Origin: a bacterium UBP8_UBA817
GTDB lineage: Bacteria > Margulisbacteria > Marinamargulisbacteria > SXXA01 > SICP01
DNA: 36,844 nt
Direction of reading: 5' to 3'
Assembly (NCBI GenBank): GCA_945888435.1
Contig: CAMCZW010000016.1
Coordinates: 1-36,844 of the forward strand
Part shown: in pieces, positions 16,838-24,485 of the stretch
Position numbering within the stretch: the first letter of the stretch is position 1
Layout of the letters: each line of letters starts with the position of its first letter
The notes under the pieces: generated by a model
Database searches by the model: none
The model's input: the letters and a program-made list of their open reading frames with translations, nothing else
Told to the model about the DNA's origin: nothing
Translations under genes and position numbers: made by a program

Positions 16838-16875
16838 TAAAAGGGGTCGGAGCAAATAAAAGGGGTCGGAGCAAA
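16838..16875 (+). repeat. Two perfect tandem 19-bp units after the methyltransferase
   Basis: TAAAAGGGGTCGGAGCAAA occurs at 16838-16856 and again at 16857-16875, followed by GGTACCGGAGCC. It resembles the GGGGTC-type short repeats seen around REP/RAYT-type elements, but no RAYT gene is here, so that link is only inference. Confidence 0.8.
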
Positions 16876-16953
16876 GGTACCGGAGCCATGTTAGCCTTTT
16901 ACACCTCATTTCTTAAAAATTTACTGTATATACGTGGTTATTTTTGGCTTGGC

Positions 16954-17176
16954 TCCGTTCGGGCCCTTCGATACATCCGCCGCCGCTGACGCTGTGGCGG
17001 CCACTCAGGGACCTTTTGGATTGACCTCTCTTGGATTGTATTCAGTAGGCATGTTGGGATTTCGGGGGCATTTGATGACTTTGTTTGAGCTCACTGATTT
17101 TCTGCTAGGCAGTAGACTGAATAGGGCCCTGAGTACCCACCATAGCCTTGGCGACGGTGGGCGTATCGAAGAGCCC
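16954..17176. repeat. MITE-like repeat, copy 2
   Basis: Second copy of the element at 15521-15742, same orientation, about 223 bp. Its terminal inverted repeats are less perfect than those of copy 1 (for example GTGGGCGTATCGAAGAGCC at the right end), so it may be the older copy. It ends 12 bases before parS-like site 2 and 27 bases before the parB stop. Together the two copies bracket the methyltransferase gene. Confidence 0.75.
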
Positions 17177-17188
17177 TACACCTTTAGC

Positions 17189-17202
17189 GTTTCACATGAA
17201 AC
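17189..17202. promoter_or_regulatory. parS: parS-like site 2, just after the parB stop
   Basis: GTTTCACATGAAAC, identical to site 1 and in the same orientation, one base beyond the 3' end of parB. Confidence 0.75.
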
Positions 17203-17203
17203 A

Positions 17204-18058
17204 CTAACTTAGGTTGAGGGCGTGACAAATTTTTTCGAATTGAGCGGGGGTGGTATATCGGATTTCGATCTTACCCTTATTGGGAGTACCCTTGATTTTG
17301 AAGCGGGCGTCGTAGTGATGAGATAGGACGTCTTCAAGCTCTTTGAAGAGCGCGAGCTGGGTGCCCGCGTCGCCTTTTTGCTGCTTGTGATCGGCGACGG
17401 CTTGCTCGAGCTCTCGGACATTGAGACCTTGAGTTTTGATTTGTTCGAGCTGATTAATCATATCTTCTTCATTATCGAAGGAGAGGAGAGAGCGCGCATG
17501 ACCCTCGCTGATTTCGCCACGCTCTAGGGAATCCTGTATGGATTTTGGGAGCTTGAGGAGACGCAGAGTATTAGTGACTGCGGAACGGCTTTTGCTGAAC
17601 ATATCACCGAGCTCTTGATGGTTGATTTCGAATTCATCGATGAGGCGCTGATAGCCCTTTGCTTCTTCGATGGGATTGAGGTCTTCACGATCTAAGTTTT
17701 CGATGAGGGCGATTTTGAGGGAATCGCGGTCGGTCATCTCTCGGACGATAGCAGGGACTTTATCCATACCTGCGATTTGACAGGCGCGGTAGCGACGCTC
17801 GCCAGCAATGAGCTCATAGCCATTTTTGACTCTGCGAACGATGACGGGCTGGGCGAGGCCGTGATTTTTAATTGATTTGGCGAGATGCTCTAAGGCTTCT
17901 TGGTCGAAGTGGCCTCGGGGCTGATATGGATTTGGGCAGATTTCGGCCACGGGAATATTGATGACCGTTTTTCCTGATGCGAAGTAATTTTTGGGAATTA
18001 AGGCCTCTAGACCCCTTCCTAATTTAGGCATCTCTTTTTTTACTGATACTTCACTCAC
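17204..18058 (-). CDS. parB: Chromosome-partitioning protein ParB (Spo0J)
   Basis: CTP-dependent DNA clamp that loads at parS and spreads to organise the origin region for segregation. The N-terminal LGRGLEALI is the ParA-stimulating peptide. NPYQPRGHFD and GERRYRACQIAG are the CTPase motifs, with ENLDREDLNPIEEA between them and the HTH. The HTH is around ELGDMFSKSRSAVTNTLRLLKLP and a C-terminal dimerisation domain follows. At 284 residues the length is normal. The GTG start at 18058 overlaps the parA stop by 8 bases; ATG 18031 (MPKLGRG) is an alternative. Three parS-like sites lie within 4 kb. Confidence 0.96.
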   Translation of the reverse strand: MSEVSVKKEMPKLGRGLEALIPKNYFASGKTVINIPVAEICPNPYQPRGHFDQEALEHLAKSIKNHGLAQPVIVRRVKNGYELIAGERRYRACQIAGMDKVPAIVREMTDRDSLKIALIENLDREDLNPIEEAKGYQRLIDEFEINHQELGDMFSKSRSAVTNTLRLLKLPKSIQDSLERGEISEGHARSLLSFDNEEDMINQLEQIKTQGLNVRELEQAVADHKQQKGDAGTQLALFKELEDVLSHHYDARFKIKGTPNKGKIEIRYTTPAQFEKICHALNLS

Positions 18059-18815
18059 GATTCATGACCTCCATGGCTAATTGATAATAGGCTTCCGCAC
18101 CCGCTGACTCTGGACTGTAGAGTGCAATTGGGAGCCCGTGGCTAGGCGCTTCTGATAATCGGATATTTCTTGGGATTACGGTTTCGAAAACCAAATCCTT
18201 AAAAAATCGCCTTGTATTATCCACTACCTGACGATTAAGAGTGGTTCTTTGATCATACATGGTTAGGACAATGCCTGAAATTTCTAAATCAGGATTATGG
18301 TAGTTCTTGATCATAGTTAGAGTGCCTACCAATCCGGCGATTCCTTCTAATGCGAAGTATTCACACTGGACGGGGATTAATGCTTTATCTGAGGCGACCA
18401 AGGCATTAAGCGTTAACAATCCCAGGGACGGGGGGCAATCAATAATAATGTAATCATAAAACTCTTTGAGAGGAGACAGGATATTTCGCATGCGGCTTTC
18501 GCGACCCTCTAATGCGACCAGCTCGACTTCGGCACCGGCCAGATCTCGATTGGAAGGGAGAATGTGCAAACGCTCAAAAGGAGTTGGACATAGGACCTGA
18601 TCTAGTTCTGCGTCGCCCATTAATAGATGGTAGACCGACGTGTGAATCTCATCCGGCTTTAACCCAATACCTGAGGTAGCGTTGGCCTGAGGGTCAAAAT
18701 CAACGAGCAGCACGTGCTTACCCGCCTCACTTAAAAATGCGGCAAGGTTGATTGTGGTCGTGGTTTTACCCACCCCACCCTTCTGATTAACAATTGAGAA
18801 AATTCGACATTCCAT
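18051..18815 (-). CDS. parA: Chromosome-partitioning ATPase ParA (Soj)
   Basis: Deviant Walker-A ATPase that drives origin segregation and, in some bacteria, regulates DnaA. KGGVGKTTTTINLAA is at residues 12-26, with LLVDFDPQANATSGIG and the Walker B IIDCPPSLGLLTLNAL. At 254 residues it is the short Soj type without an N-terminal HTH. ATG 18815 has no SD, and a -10-like TATATT ends 7 bases upstream. It overlaps parB by 8 bases and is divergent from the KaiC-like operon. Confidence 0.96.
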   Translation of the reverse strand: MECRIFSIVNQKGGVGKTTTTINLAAFLSEAGKHVLLVDFDPQANATSGIGLKPDEIHTSVYHLLMGDAELDQVLCPTPFERLHILPSNRDLAGAEVELVALEGRESRMRNILSPLKEFYDYIIIDCPPSLGLLTLNALVASDKALIPVQCEYFALEGIAGLVGTLTMIKNYHNPDLEISGIVLTMYDQRTTLNRQVVDNTRRFFKDLVFETVIPRNIRLSEAPSHGLPIALYSPESAGAEAYYQLAMEVMNRE

Positions 18816-18822
18816 AAATTGA

Positions 18823-18828
18823 AATATA
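18823..18828 (-). promoter_or_regulatory. Putative -10 of a leaderless parA promoter
   Basis: TATATT on the minus strand ends 7 bases before ATG 18815. The -35 region is poor (TATCTT). The placement matches the other start-adjacent -10s in this window. Confidence 0.35.
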
Positions 18829-18872
18829 TCATTTTGCGACCCCGAAAGATAACCAATTTTTTGTGTTCAAAA

Positions 18873-18886
18873 GTTTCATGTGAAAC
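18873..18886. promoter_or_regulatory. parS: parS-like site 3, in the parA/kaiC-like intergenic region
   Basis: GTTTCATGTGAAAC on the plus strand is the exact reverse complement of sites 1 and 2. It lies between the divergent parA and KaiC-like promoters, so bound ParB could influence both. Confidence 0.75.
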
Positions 18887-18913
18887 ATTTTAATCCATTC
18901 ATATAATCACCAT

Positions 18914-18941
18914 TTGTTTGCTGTTTTTTGTTTGCTATACT
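18914..18941 (+). promoter_or_regulatory. Promoter of the KaiC-like operon, extended -10, nearly leaderless
   Basis: TTGTTT (18914-18919), a 16-base spacer and TGCTATACT with the extended -10 TG; the hexamer is 18936-18941. ATG 18950 follows 8 bases later without an SD. Confidence 0.55.
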
Positions 18942-18949
18942 TTTTTTAC

Positions 18950-19660
18950 ATGATTAAAATTCCAAGCGGCGTTGAAGGACTAGATAAATTACTTTCGGGA
19001 GGATTTCCGAAAGGCCGTGGCTATTTGATTGCAGGGGAACCTGGAACCGGAAAAACCATTTTAACGCTTCAGTTTTTGCTTGCCGGCGTCCAGCAGGGAG
19101 AGCGAGTCCTTTTTGTATCCATCGATGAAAAGCCTGAACATATCATTATGGATATGGAATCGTTGGGGTGGAATATCAGACCCCACCTTGAATCTGGCGC
19201 ATTTCAAATTTTAGATGTCACCTCTTACTTTGGAACCTCTGCTCAACGACCAGACTCTATTATCCCTAATGAAAAAGTGGTTGAAGATATTATTGGATTC
19301 ATTAAAAAGTCTGGCGCTACCCGCATCGGAATTGACCCTGTATCCCCTTTGGTATTTGCAGAACGCAAAGTACCTGAAGTCACGGACTATATCCGGAAAC
19401 TAATCTCTTCATTAGAAGACTTACCAAATTGCACGACATTATTAACGTCATATGTTCCGGTTGGATCTGACAAAGTTAGCCAACATGGGATTGAGGAATT
19501 TGCAGCCTCTGGAATTATCTTATTAAGATTTGCTCGAGTTCATAATAAAAATATTCGGACCATTTGGGTGCGAAAAATGAGAGGAACTCGTATTGACCTC
19601 TCTGAATACAGCTTTGAGATCCTGCCAGAACGGGGCGTTGTGCTGAGACAGCCAATTTAG
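18950..19660 (+). CDS. Single-domain KaiC-like (RecA-superfamily) ATPase
   Basis: A 236-residue protein in the KaiC/RadA-like group. IKIPSGVEGLDKLLSGGFPKG is the usual KaiC entry, with Walker A GEPGTGKT at 29-36. VLFVSIDEKPEHI has the acidic pair D59-E60 at the KaiC catalytic glutamate position, so one Glu is retained. Walker B lies near IGIDPVSPLVF. It ends with a FEILPERGVVL strand like KaiC modules. It is not a circadian KaiC, since it has one domain and no kaiA/kaiB are seen. ATG 18950 is chosen; an upstream in-frame start at 18914 overlaps the promoter. The next gene begins 4 bases later, so the two are one operon. Confidence 0.85.
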   Translation: MIKIPSGVEGLDKLLSGGFPKGRGYLIAGEPGTGKTILTLQFLLAGVQQGERVLFVSIDEKPEHIIMDMESLGWNIRPHLESGAFQILDVTSYFGTSAQRPDSIIPNEKVVEDIIGFIKKSGATRIGIDPVSPLVFAERKVPEVTDYIRKLISSLEDLPNCTTLLTSYVPVGSDKVSQHGIEEFAASGIILLRFARVHNKNIRTIWVRKMRGTRIDLSEYSFEILPERGVVLRQPI

Positions 19661-19664
19661 GCCC

Positions 19665-20786
19665 ATGGCGACGATTTTAGTAGTCGATGACGATGCTCAT
19701 ATTAGAACATTAGCGGAAGCCATTTTTAAGTCGGCTGGGTATGATGTTGTTTTGGCCGCAGATGGTGTTGAGGGAGTCGACCAAGCTTTCAAGTTTTTAC
19801 CTGATTTGATTTTAACGGATATCAACATGCCCAATAAAAATGGGTTTGAACTTTGCAAACAAATTCGGCAATCAGATGAACTTAAACACACACCCCTCAT
19901 CATGGTGTCGGCGATGGGCGATGATTACAATAAACTCACCGGATTTGATGAAGGGGCCGATGACTATGTCACCAAGCCATTTAATATTGAGGAATTAAAA
20001 GCACGCGCGAAATCTTTGCTGGCACGGCACCGTCGTACGGAACCGGCTCCGAGGATTATTGTCGACCCAATTCTTGAACCCGAAATCGTTTCTCATCTTG
20101 ATTTTATCCCGACGGGAATCCCTAGTCTGGATGATTGCTTGTCCGGAGGATTGCCTCGTGGATCTAATATTTTGCTAGTTGGCCCAATTGGAAGCGGAAA
20201 ATCGAGCTTTTCGAGACAGTTTATGATTAACGGTCTTTTGGCCAACGATCCATGCTTGTTTGTGGCGCTGGATGACTCTCCTCAATTAATCCAGAAGCAA
20301 TTTTCACAAGCCCTCCCCCACTCTATGACGGATTATGAGAACTCCTCTAATTTTAGACTGGTGGATGCCTATTCGTGGTCTACGATGCTACCTTCTCAGG
20401 ATCATGAGCGGTTTTCGCTGACGGGGACTTTGGACTTGAATCAATTGTCTGGGGCAATTTCGGATGCGGGTAATGAACTGGGGCAGTCTGTTCAGAAAAA
20501 ACGAGGCGGACGACGTGTGATTGATTCGATTTCCAGCTTATTGGTTCATTTTGAATTACCGGCGGTGCAGCGCTTTATTTCTCAGATTGCGAGGACTTCG
20601 CTGGCGTTTGGAGATGTGACGACTTTGTTTGTTTTGGAACAAGGGACAGCGTCAGATCAGGTGTTGAATAATATTAAGTATTTGATGGATGGCGTGATTG
20701 AATTTGATCAGCAGGAAGGACGGAGAGCCGTGCGCGTTGCCTCCATGAAATGGGTACGCTCTAATCCTGAATGGCAGTGGATGTAA
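19665..20786 (+). CDS. Response-regulator receiver domain fused to a KaiC-like ATPase
   Basis: Residues 1-124 are a CheY-like receiver: acidic pocket DDD at 8-10, phosphoacceptor D52 in LTDINMPN, S82 and K104 in YVTKPF. After a short linker, residues ~145-373 form a KaiC-like module: TGIPSLDDCLSGGLPRG, Walker A GPIGSGKSS (173-181) and a Walker B-like RRVIDSISSLL. Where KaiC has catalytic glutamates this protein has LDDSP (D203-D204), so hydrolysis may be weak or absent. The likely logic is a phosphorylation-controlled ATPase acting with the upstream KaiC-like protein, but the kinase and output are not in the window. The 3' end overlaps the convergent LysR gene by 26 bases. Confidence 0.85.
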   Translation: MATILVVDDDAHIRTLAEAIFKSAGYDVVLAADGVEGVDQAFKFLPDLILTDINMPNKNGFELCKQIRQSDELKHTPLIMVSAMGDDYNKLTGFDEGADDYVTKPFNIEELKARAKSLLARHRRTEPAPRIIVDPILEPEIVSHLDFIPTGIPSLDDCLSGGLPRGSNILLVGPIGSGKSSFSRQFMINGLLANDPCLFVALDDSPQLIQKQFSQALPHSMTDYENSSNFRLVDAYSWSTMLPSQDHERFSLTGTLDLNQLSGAISDAGNELGQSVQKKRGGRRVIDSISSLLVHFELPAVQRFISQIARTSLAFGDVTTLFVLEQGTASDQVLNNIKYLMDGVIEFDQQEGRRAVRVASMKWVRSNPEWQWM

Positions 20787-21690
20787 GCTCTTCAAATGCC
20801 TCCATCACTAACCCCCTCAACCACTGGTGAGCCGGACTTGCGTCCGTCCGTCGATGCCAAAGACACTTCACTGGCATTGCTTTCAATGGAAAAGGCGCTT
20901 TAAACACCCGCAACGGAAAGTGTGCGGCAAAGATATCTGCTGTGCGACTAGTCGTGGTCGCTATGAGGTCTGTCTGAGACACCGCAATCGGCATCGATAA
21001 ATAATACGGAACCTTCAGAACGATATTTCGCATCACCCCCAAGTCAGCCAACCCTTGATTAACCGATCCATTTGCCCCATCCTCCACCCGAACCGCCACA
21101 TGCCGCTCCTTGAGATACATTTTAGTCGTTAGTCGATTTTTAATTCTGGGATGATGAGCACTCACCAAAACAACGCAACGATCATCAAATAGTACCGCCT
21201 CGTGAAAATGTTCCGGGGTTTGATCCATATAAAACCCCAGGATCAAATCAACTTGGTCTATCTGTGATGGATCATTAAGCGTCGACCAAGGCAATATCTC
21301 AAATGTGATGCCAGAGCAACCCACTGGCATCCTTCTCATAATTTCAGGCAAGAGCACCGCGCTAGAATAGTCCGACATAATCACTTTAAATATAATGGCA
21401 TCGCATTTGGGATCAAAGACCAAAGGGCAAGCGAGTATCGACCCCAGCTCTTTCAAAATGGGACGAATCTGCTCTGCCAGTTTCAACGCAACAGGGGTCG
21501 GAACCAGCCCCTTTTCCCCAGGAACCAGCAACGGGTCTGAAAATAATTTCCGCAACGATTTAAGCGCCACACTCATCGCAGGTTGAGTTACACCAACCTT
21601 CTTTGCGGCATGAGACACATGACGCTCCTCAATCAAGGCCCTGAAATAAACGAGCAAATTAAGGTTAACCGACTGAAGTGGAAATGTCAT
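20761..21690 (-). CDS. LysR-family transcriptional regulator
   Basis: The N-terminal winged HTH (NLNLLVYFRALIEERHVSHAAKKVGVTQPAMSVALKSLRKLF) is the standard LysR domain. A linker helix and a substrate-binding-like domain to residue ~300 follow. At 309 residues it is normal. The ligand is unknown. It resembles the NodD/SyrM-like subgroup in its HTH wording, which I note without certainty. LysR regulators commonly control a divergent neighbour, here the unrecognised gene at 21792; the AT-rich 101-bp gap with TATAAT-like stretches would hold the operator. It has no SD before ATG 21690. Confidence 0.9.
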   Translation of the reverse strand: MTFPLQSVNLNLLVYFRALIEERHVSHAAKKVGVTQPAMSVALKSLRKLFSDPLLVPGEKGLVPTPVALKLAEQIRPILKELGSILACPLVFDPKCDAIIFKVIMSDYSSAVLLPEIMRRMPVGCSGITFEILPWSTLNDPSQIDQVDLILGFYMDQTPEHFHEAVLFDDRCVVLVSAHHPRIKNRLTTKMYLKERHVAVRVEDGANGSVNQGLADLGVMRNIVLKVPYYLSMPIAVSQTDLIATTTSRTADIFAAHFPLRVFKAPFPLKAMPVKCLWHRRTDASPAHQWLRGLVMEAFEELTSTAIQD

Positions 21691-21791
21691 TTTAATAAAA
21701 AAATCATATAATAATTATACTTTCTATTAATTTTTAATATTAGTCAATTAAAAATAAAATGATCCTAAGTTTATCCTAGGAGAGTTTATTC

Positions 21792-22955
21792 ATGAGTGCT
21801 TCAGTTCCCACAATCAGTTCTATTCGATATCAAGCTCAGCTATTGGAGCTTCCCAGTTCAGCAGTAAGACAAGCTTCACCCACCCCAATTCTACAATTCC
21901 CCACAATCTCTCCGCCATTCAATATACTTACTTCACATTTCCAAACCGCCAGAACCGATGCTGAAACCATCATGTCCATGACCCCCGTTCCACAGAATTT
22001 ATTTTTAACTGAAGGGAAAACCCCTCTAGAAGCCCGCCTTCTCACCGTCGGAAAAGAAATCCATGATGCAGCTAAAGACGCCTATACCCGAATTGCCCAA
22101 ATGATCCTATTAATCAAGAATCCACAGTCGACACTTCTGGGGATATCAGAGATCGCGATCCAGGAGGCAAAAACAGTGGTTTTTAAAGCCATCGACTCGA
22201 TCGGACCTACTCATGGTGGAGTGGTGGCTCGACTGTCGATCACGATGATCGGGATCATTCATCGAAGCATTAATGACGCTACACTCTCCGATGACATATC
22301 AGGCCCTGCCCTTAAGGCTATTCAAAGTTACCTCAAAATTCTAATGAGCGAATTCCCACCAAAAGGAAAAGAGATCATGATGACATTTACTGATGTTTAC
22401 GAGGATACCTTAAGCAACGTGAGCAAGTCTGACGCCATGAAAGCCTCTGAAAAATTTGAGATGATCAAAATATTGTGGGAAGATCCCCTCTATTTTTCAG
22501 GAGATCTCACCCATATTATGAAACTAAATGAACATCTGCAAACGGCAGCGGCTCTACTTGGAGTTAAAGAAGTAAGTGAAAGCCCACGAAATCCACACCA
22601 TATCACTCCTCATATCTGTCTGTTGAACGAGGCCCTAACACAACTCAAATTGGCAGTTGGAGCCTCCGATACGGAAGCACCTCCCGCTCATATTCGAGGC
22701 ATCGAGGGAAATTCCCAGATCATCACATCAGCGGTTGCCGTCCTCAAATCCCATGGACAACCCGCCATTTCAGAAACGGATCGAATACGGAGTTTGGCTG
22801 GTACTGAGATATGGGAGCTCACCGCTAATTTTAGAACGGCCTTTTTATCAGGATTAATTGTTGCCAGCGGAGGCCCTACGAAAATAAAAAGACCAGCCCC
22901 TGTTTATTCCCGTCCATGTCATCGGAGAAATATGCCACAACGAAGAGGCTCATGA
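21792..22955 (+). CDS. Unrecognised helical protein, C-terminus altered by a frameshift
   Basis: I do not recognise this protein. It is 387 residues as read, with a polar proline-rich N-terminus, then mostly amphipathic helices with no membrane segment or signal peptide. The last ~21 residues are out of character (Pro/Arg/Cys-rich, ending RRNMPQRRGS). The reading frame one base over continues as good coding sequence from 22891 to a TAA at 23116-23118, giving 75 residues. One fewer A in the AAAAA at 22886-22890 would join them into a 441-residue protein. CTAGGAGAG precedes ATG 21792 by 11 bases. It is divergent from LysR, its likely regulator. Confidence 0.6.
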   Translation: MSASVPTISSIRYQAQLLELPSSAVRQASPTPILQFPTISPPFNILTSHFQTARTDAETIMSMTPVPQNLFLTEGKTPLEARLLTVGKEIHDAAKDAYTRIAQMILLIKNPQSTLLGISEIAIQEAKTVVFKAIDSIGPTHGGVVARLSITMIGIIHRSINDATLSDDISGPALKAIQSYLKILMSEFPPKGKEIMMTFTDVYEDTLSNVSKSDAMKASEKFEMIKILWEDPLYFSGDLTHIMKLNEHLQTAAALLGVKEVSESPRNPHHITPHICLLNEALTQLKLAVGASDTEAPPAHIRGIEGNSQIITSAVAVLKSHGQPAISETDRIRSLAGTEIWELTANFRTAFLSGLIVASGGPTKIKRPAPVYSRPCHRRNMPQRRGS

Positions 22956-23118
22956 CGCAAATCAAAGCATTAACTTCAAAAATCTAGAGGAAGAAAGCAC
23001 CTATATCGAGGGCATTATGGCAGTCCGAAATAGTCTACTGCCATTTTACAGCGAGTTAAGAGCCACCATGACCTTAGCCCTTTCAACACTGACCCTGCGG
23101 TCACTATCTACATCTTAA
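22891..23118 (+). pseudogene. Out-of-frame 3' part of the 21792 gene
   Basis: Frame +1 relative to the upstream gene encodes DQPLFIPVHVIGEICHNEE and continues as a charged helical segment (ESTYIEGIMAVRNSLLPFYS) to TAA at 23116-23118. There is a stop in this frame at 22885-22887, so the shift must fall in the A run 22886-22890. This could be a base-calling error, a real mutation, or programmed slippage; the short A5 run makes the first two more likely. Confidence 0.65.
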
Positions 23119-23148
23119 TACCTCTATAGGTATATGCTCTACGGGCGA

Positions 23149-24420
23149 TTAATGGGCCTGGAGTAGATGGATGGTTTGGTCGCGCTTGGAGCCGACGGAT
23201 ACCATGCCGATTCGGACGCCGCTTACGAGTTCGATGTGGCGGACGTAGTCTTTGGCGTTTTCGGGTAGCGCGTCGAAATCGGTGAGGCTGGAAATATCTT
23301 CTGTCCATCCTGGATGCTCTTCGTAAATTGGTTTTGCGGATGTGAAATCATCGACATCTAAGGGGAACTCGGTGATAAGTTGGCCTTCGATTTCGTAGCC
23401 GACACAGATTTTGATGCTTGGAAGTCCGTCGAGGACATCGAGTTTAGTGAGACAAATTTCGGTCATTCCGTTAACTCGGATGGCGTATCTGAGCGCGACC
23501 ATGTCGAGCCAGCCGCAGCGTCTTGGACGTCCGGTGGTGGTGCCGTATTCACAGCCTTTTTCTCTGAGACGAAGACCTGTTTCGCAGTGAAGCTCTGTTG
23601 GGAATGGGCCTTCTCCAACGCGGGAGACATAGGCTTTTACAACGCCTAGGACTTCATCGATTTTGTGAGGGCCGATACCTGCGCCAACACATGCGCCGCC
23701 GGATACGGGGTTAGATGATGTGACGAAGGGATAAGTGCCATGGTCTACGTCGAGCATGGTGCCTTGTGCGCCTTCGAGGATAATATTTTTATTTTGGTCG
23801 ATCGCTTGGTTAATGAAGAGCGATGTGTCGATGACAAAGGGGGCTAGTTTTTTGCCTAATTCATGACATTGATCAATGATCCCTTCGATATCAAGCTCAT
23901 GATCTGGAAGCAAAAGCTCCCATTGGTGTTTTCTAATTTTTTTAGCCAGACGCTCTCTGCACATTAAGTCCATGATTCGGACGCCGGATCTGGCGACTTT
24001 ATCGGTGTATGTTGGTCCGATACCGCGACCAGTGGTGCCGATTTTTTCTTCGTGGCGCTTGGACTCTTGGCGATTATCGAGAAGTTTATGGAATGGGAGA
24101 ATAACGTGAGCGATACTGGATACTTTGAGTTGGTCGGAAGTGACGTAGACACCTTGTTTTTTGAGGGTTTCGATTTCCCCAAAAAAGACTTCAGGGTCAA
24201 TAACGACGCCGTTTGCGATAACGCAGCAGCATTCTTTGTAAAGGACGCCTGATGGAATGAGGTGGAGTTTAAATGTTTTGTCGCCTACAACGACAGTGTG
24301 ACCTGCGTTGTTGCCGCCTTGGTACCGGACAACTAAGTCCATGTGCTCGGCTAGAATATCCGTGATTTTGCCTTTACCTTCGTCTCCCCATTGGGATCCG
24401 ACAATTACCTTTACCGCCAT
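23149..24420 (-). CDS. purA: Adenylosuccinate synthetase
   Basis: First committed step from IMP to AMP: IMP + Asp + GTP to adenylosuccinate. The N-terminal GSQWGDEGKGKITDILAE is the GTP-binding signature with the catalytic Asp. GNNAGHTVVVG, GRGIGPTYTDK, EGAQGTMLDVDHGTYPFVTSSN and TTTGRPRRCGWLD are all family motifs. At 423 residues it is complete. It lies 65 bases downstream of the ThiD2-ThiE gene on the same strand. ATG 24420 has no obvious SD. Confidence 0.98.
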   Translation of the reverse strand: MAVKVIVGSQWGDEGKGKITDILAEHMDLVVRYQGGNNAGHTVVVGDKTFKLHLIPSGVLYKECCCVIANGVVIDPEVFFGEIETLKKQGVYVTSDQLKVSSIAHVILPFHKLLDNRQESKRHEEKIGTTGRGIGPTYTDKVARSGVRIMDLMCRERLAKKIRKHQWELLLPDHELDIEGIIDQCHELGKKLAPFVIDTSLFINQAIDQNKNIILEGAQGTMLDVDHGTYPFVTSSNPVSGGACVGAGIGPHKIDEVLGVVKAYVSRVGEGPFPTELHCETGLRLREKGCEYGTTTGRPRRCGWLDMVALRYAIRVNGMTEICLTKLDVLDGLPSIKICVGYEIEGQLITEFPLDVDDFTSAKPIYEEHPGWTEDISSLTDFDALPENAKDYVRHIELVSGVRIGMVSVGSKRDQTIHLLQAH

Positions 24421-24485
24421 CTAGTACTCGCTTTATGTAATCTAATTTTTACCCGTCATATTAAGAAGACGCGCGGTTTTGGATG

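Noticed and set aside
23117-23136. Short palindrome after the frameshifted gene as a terminator
   Set aside because: The stem is only about six bases, AT-rich, and no T run follows.
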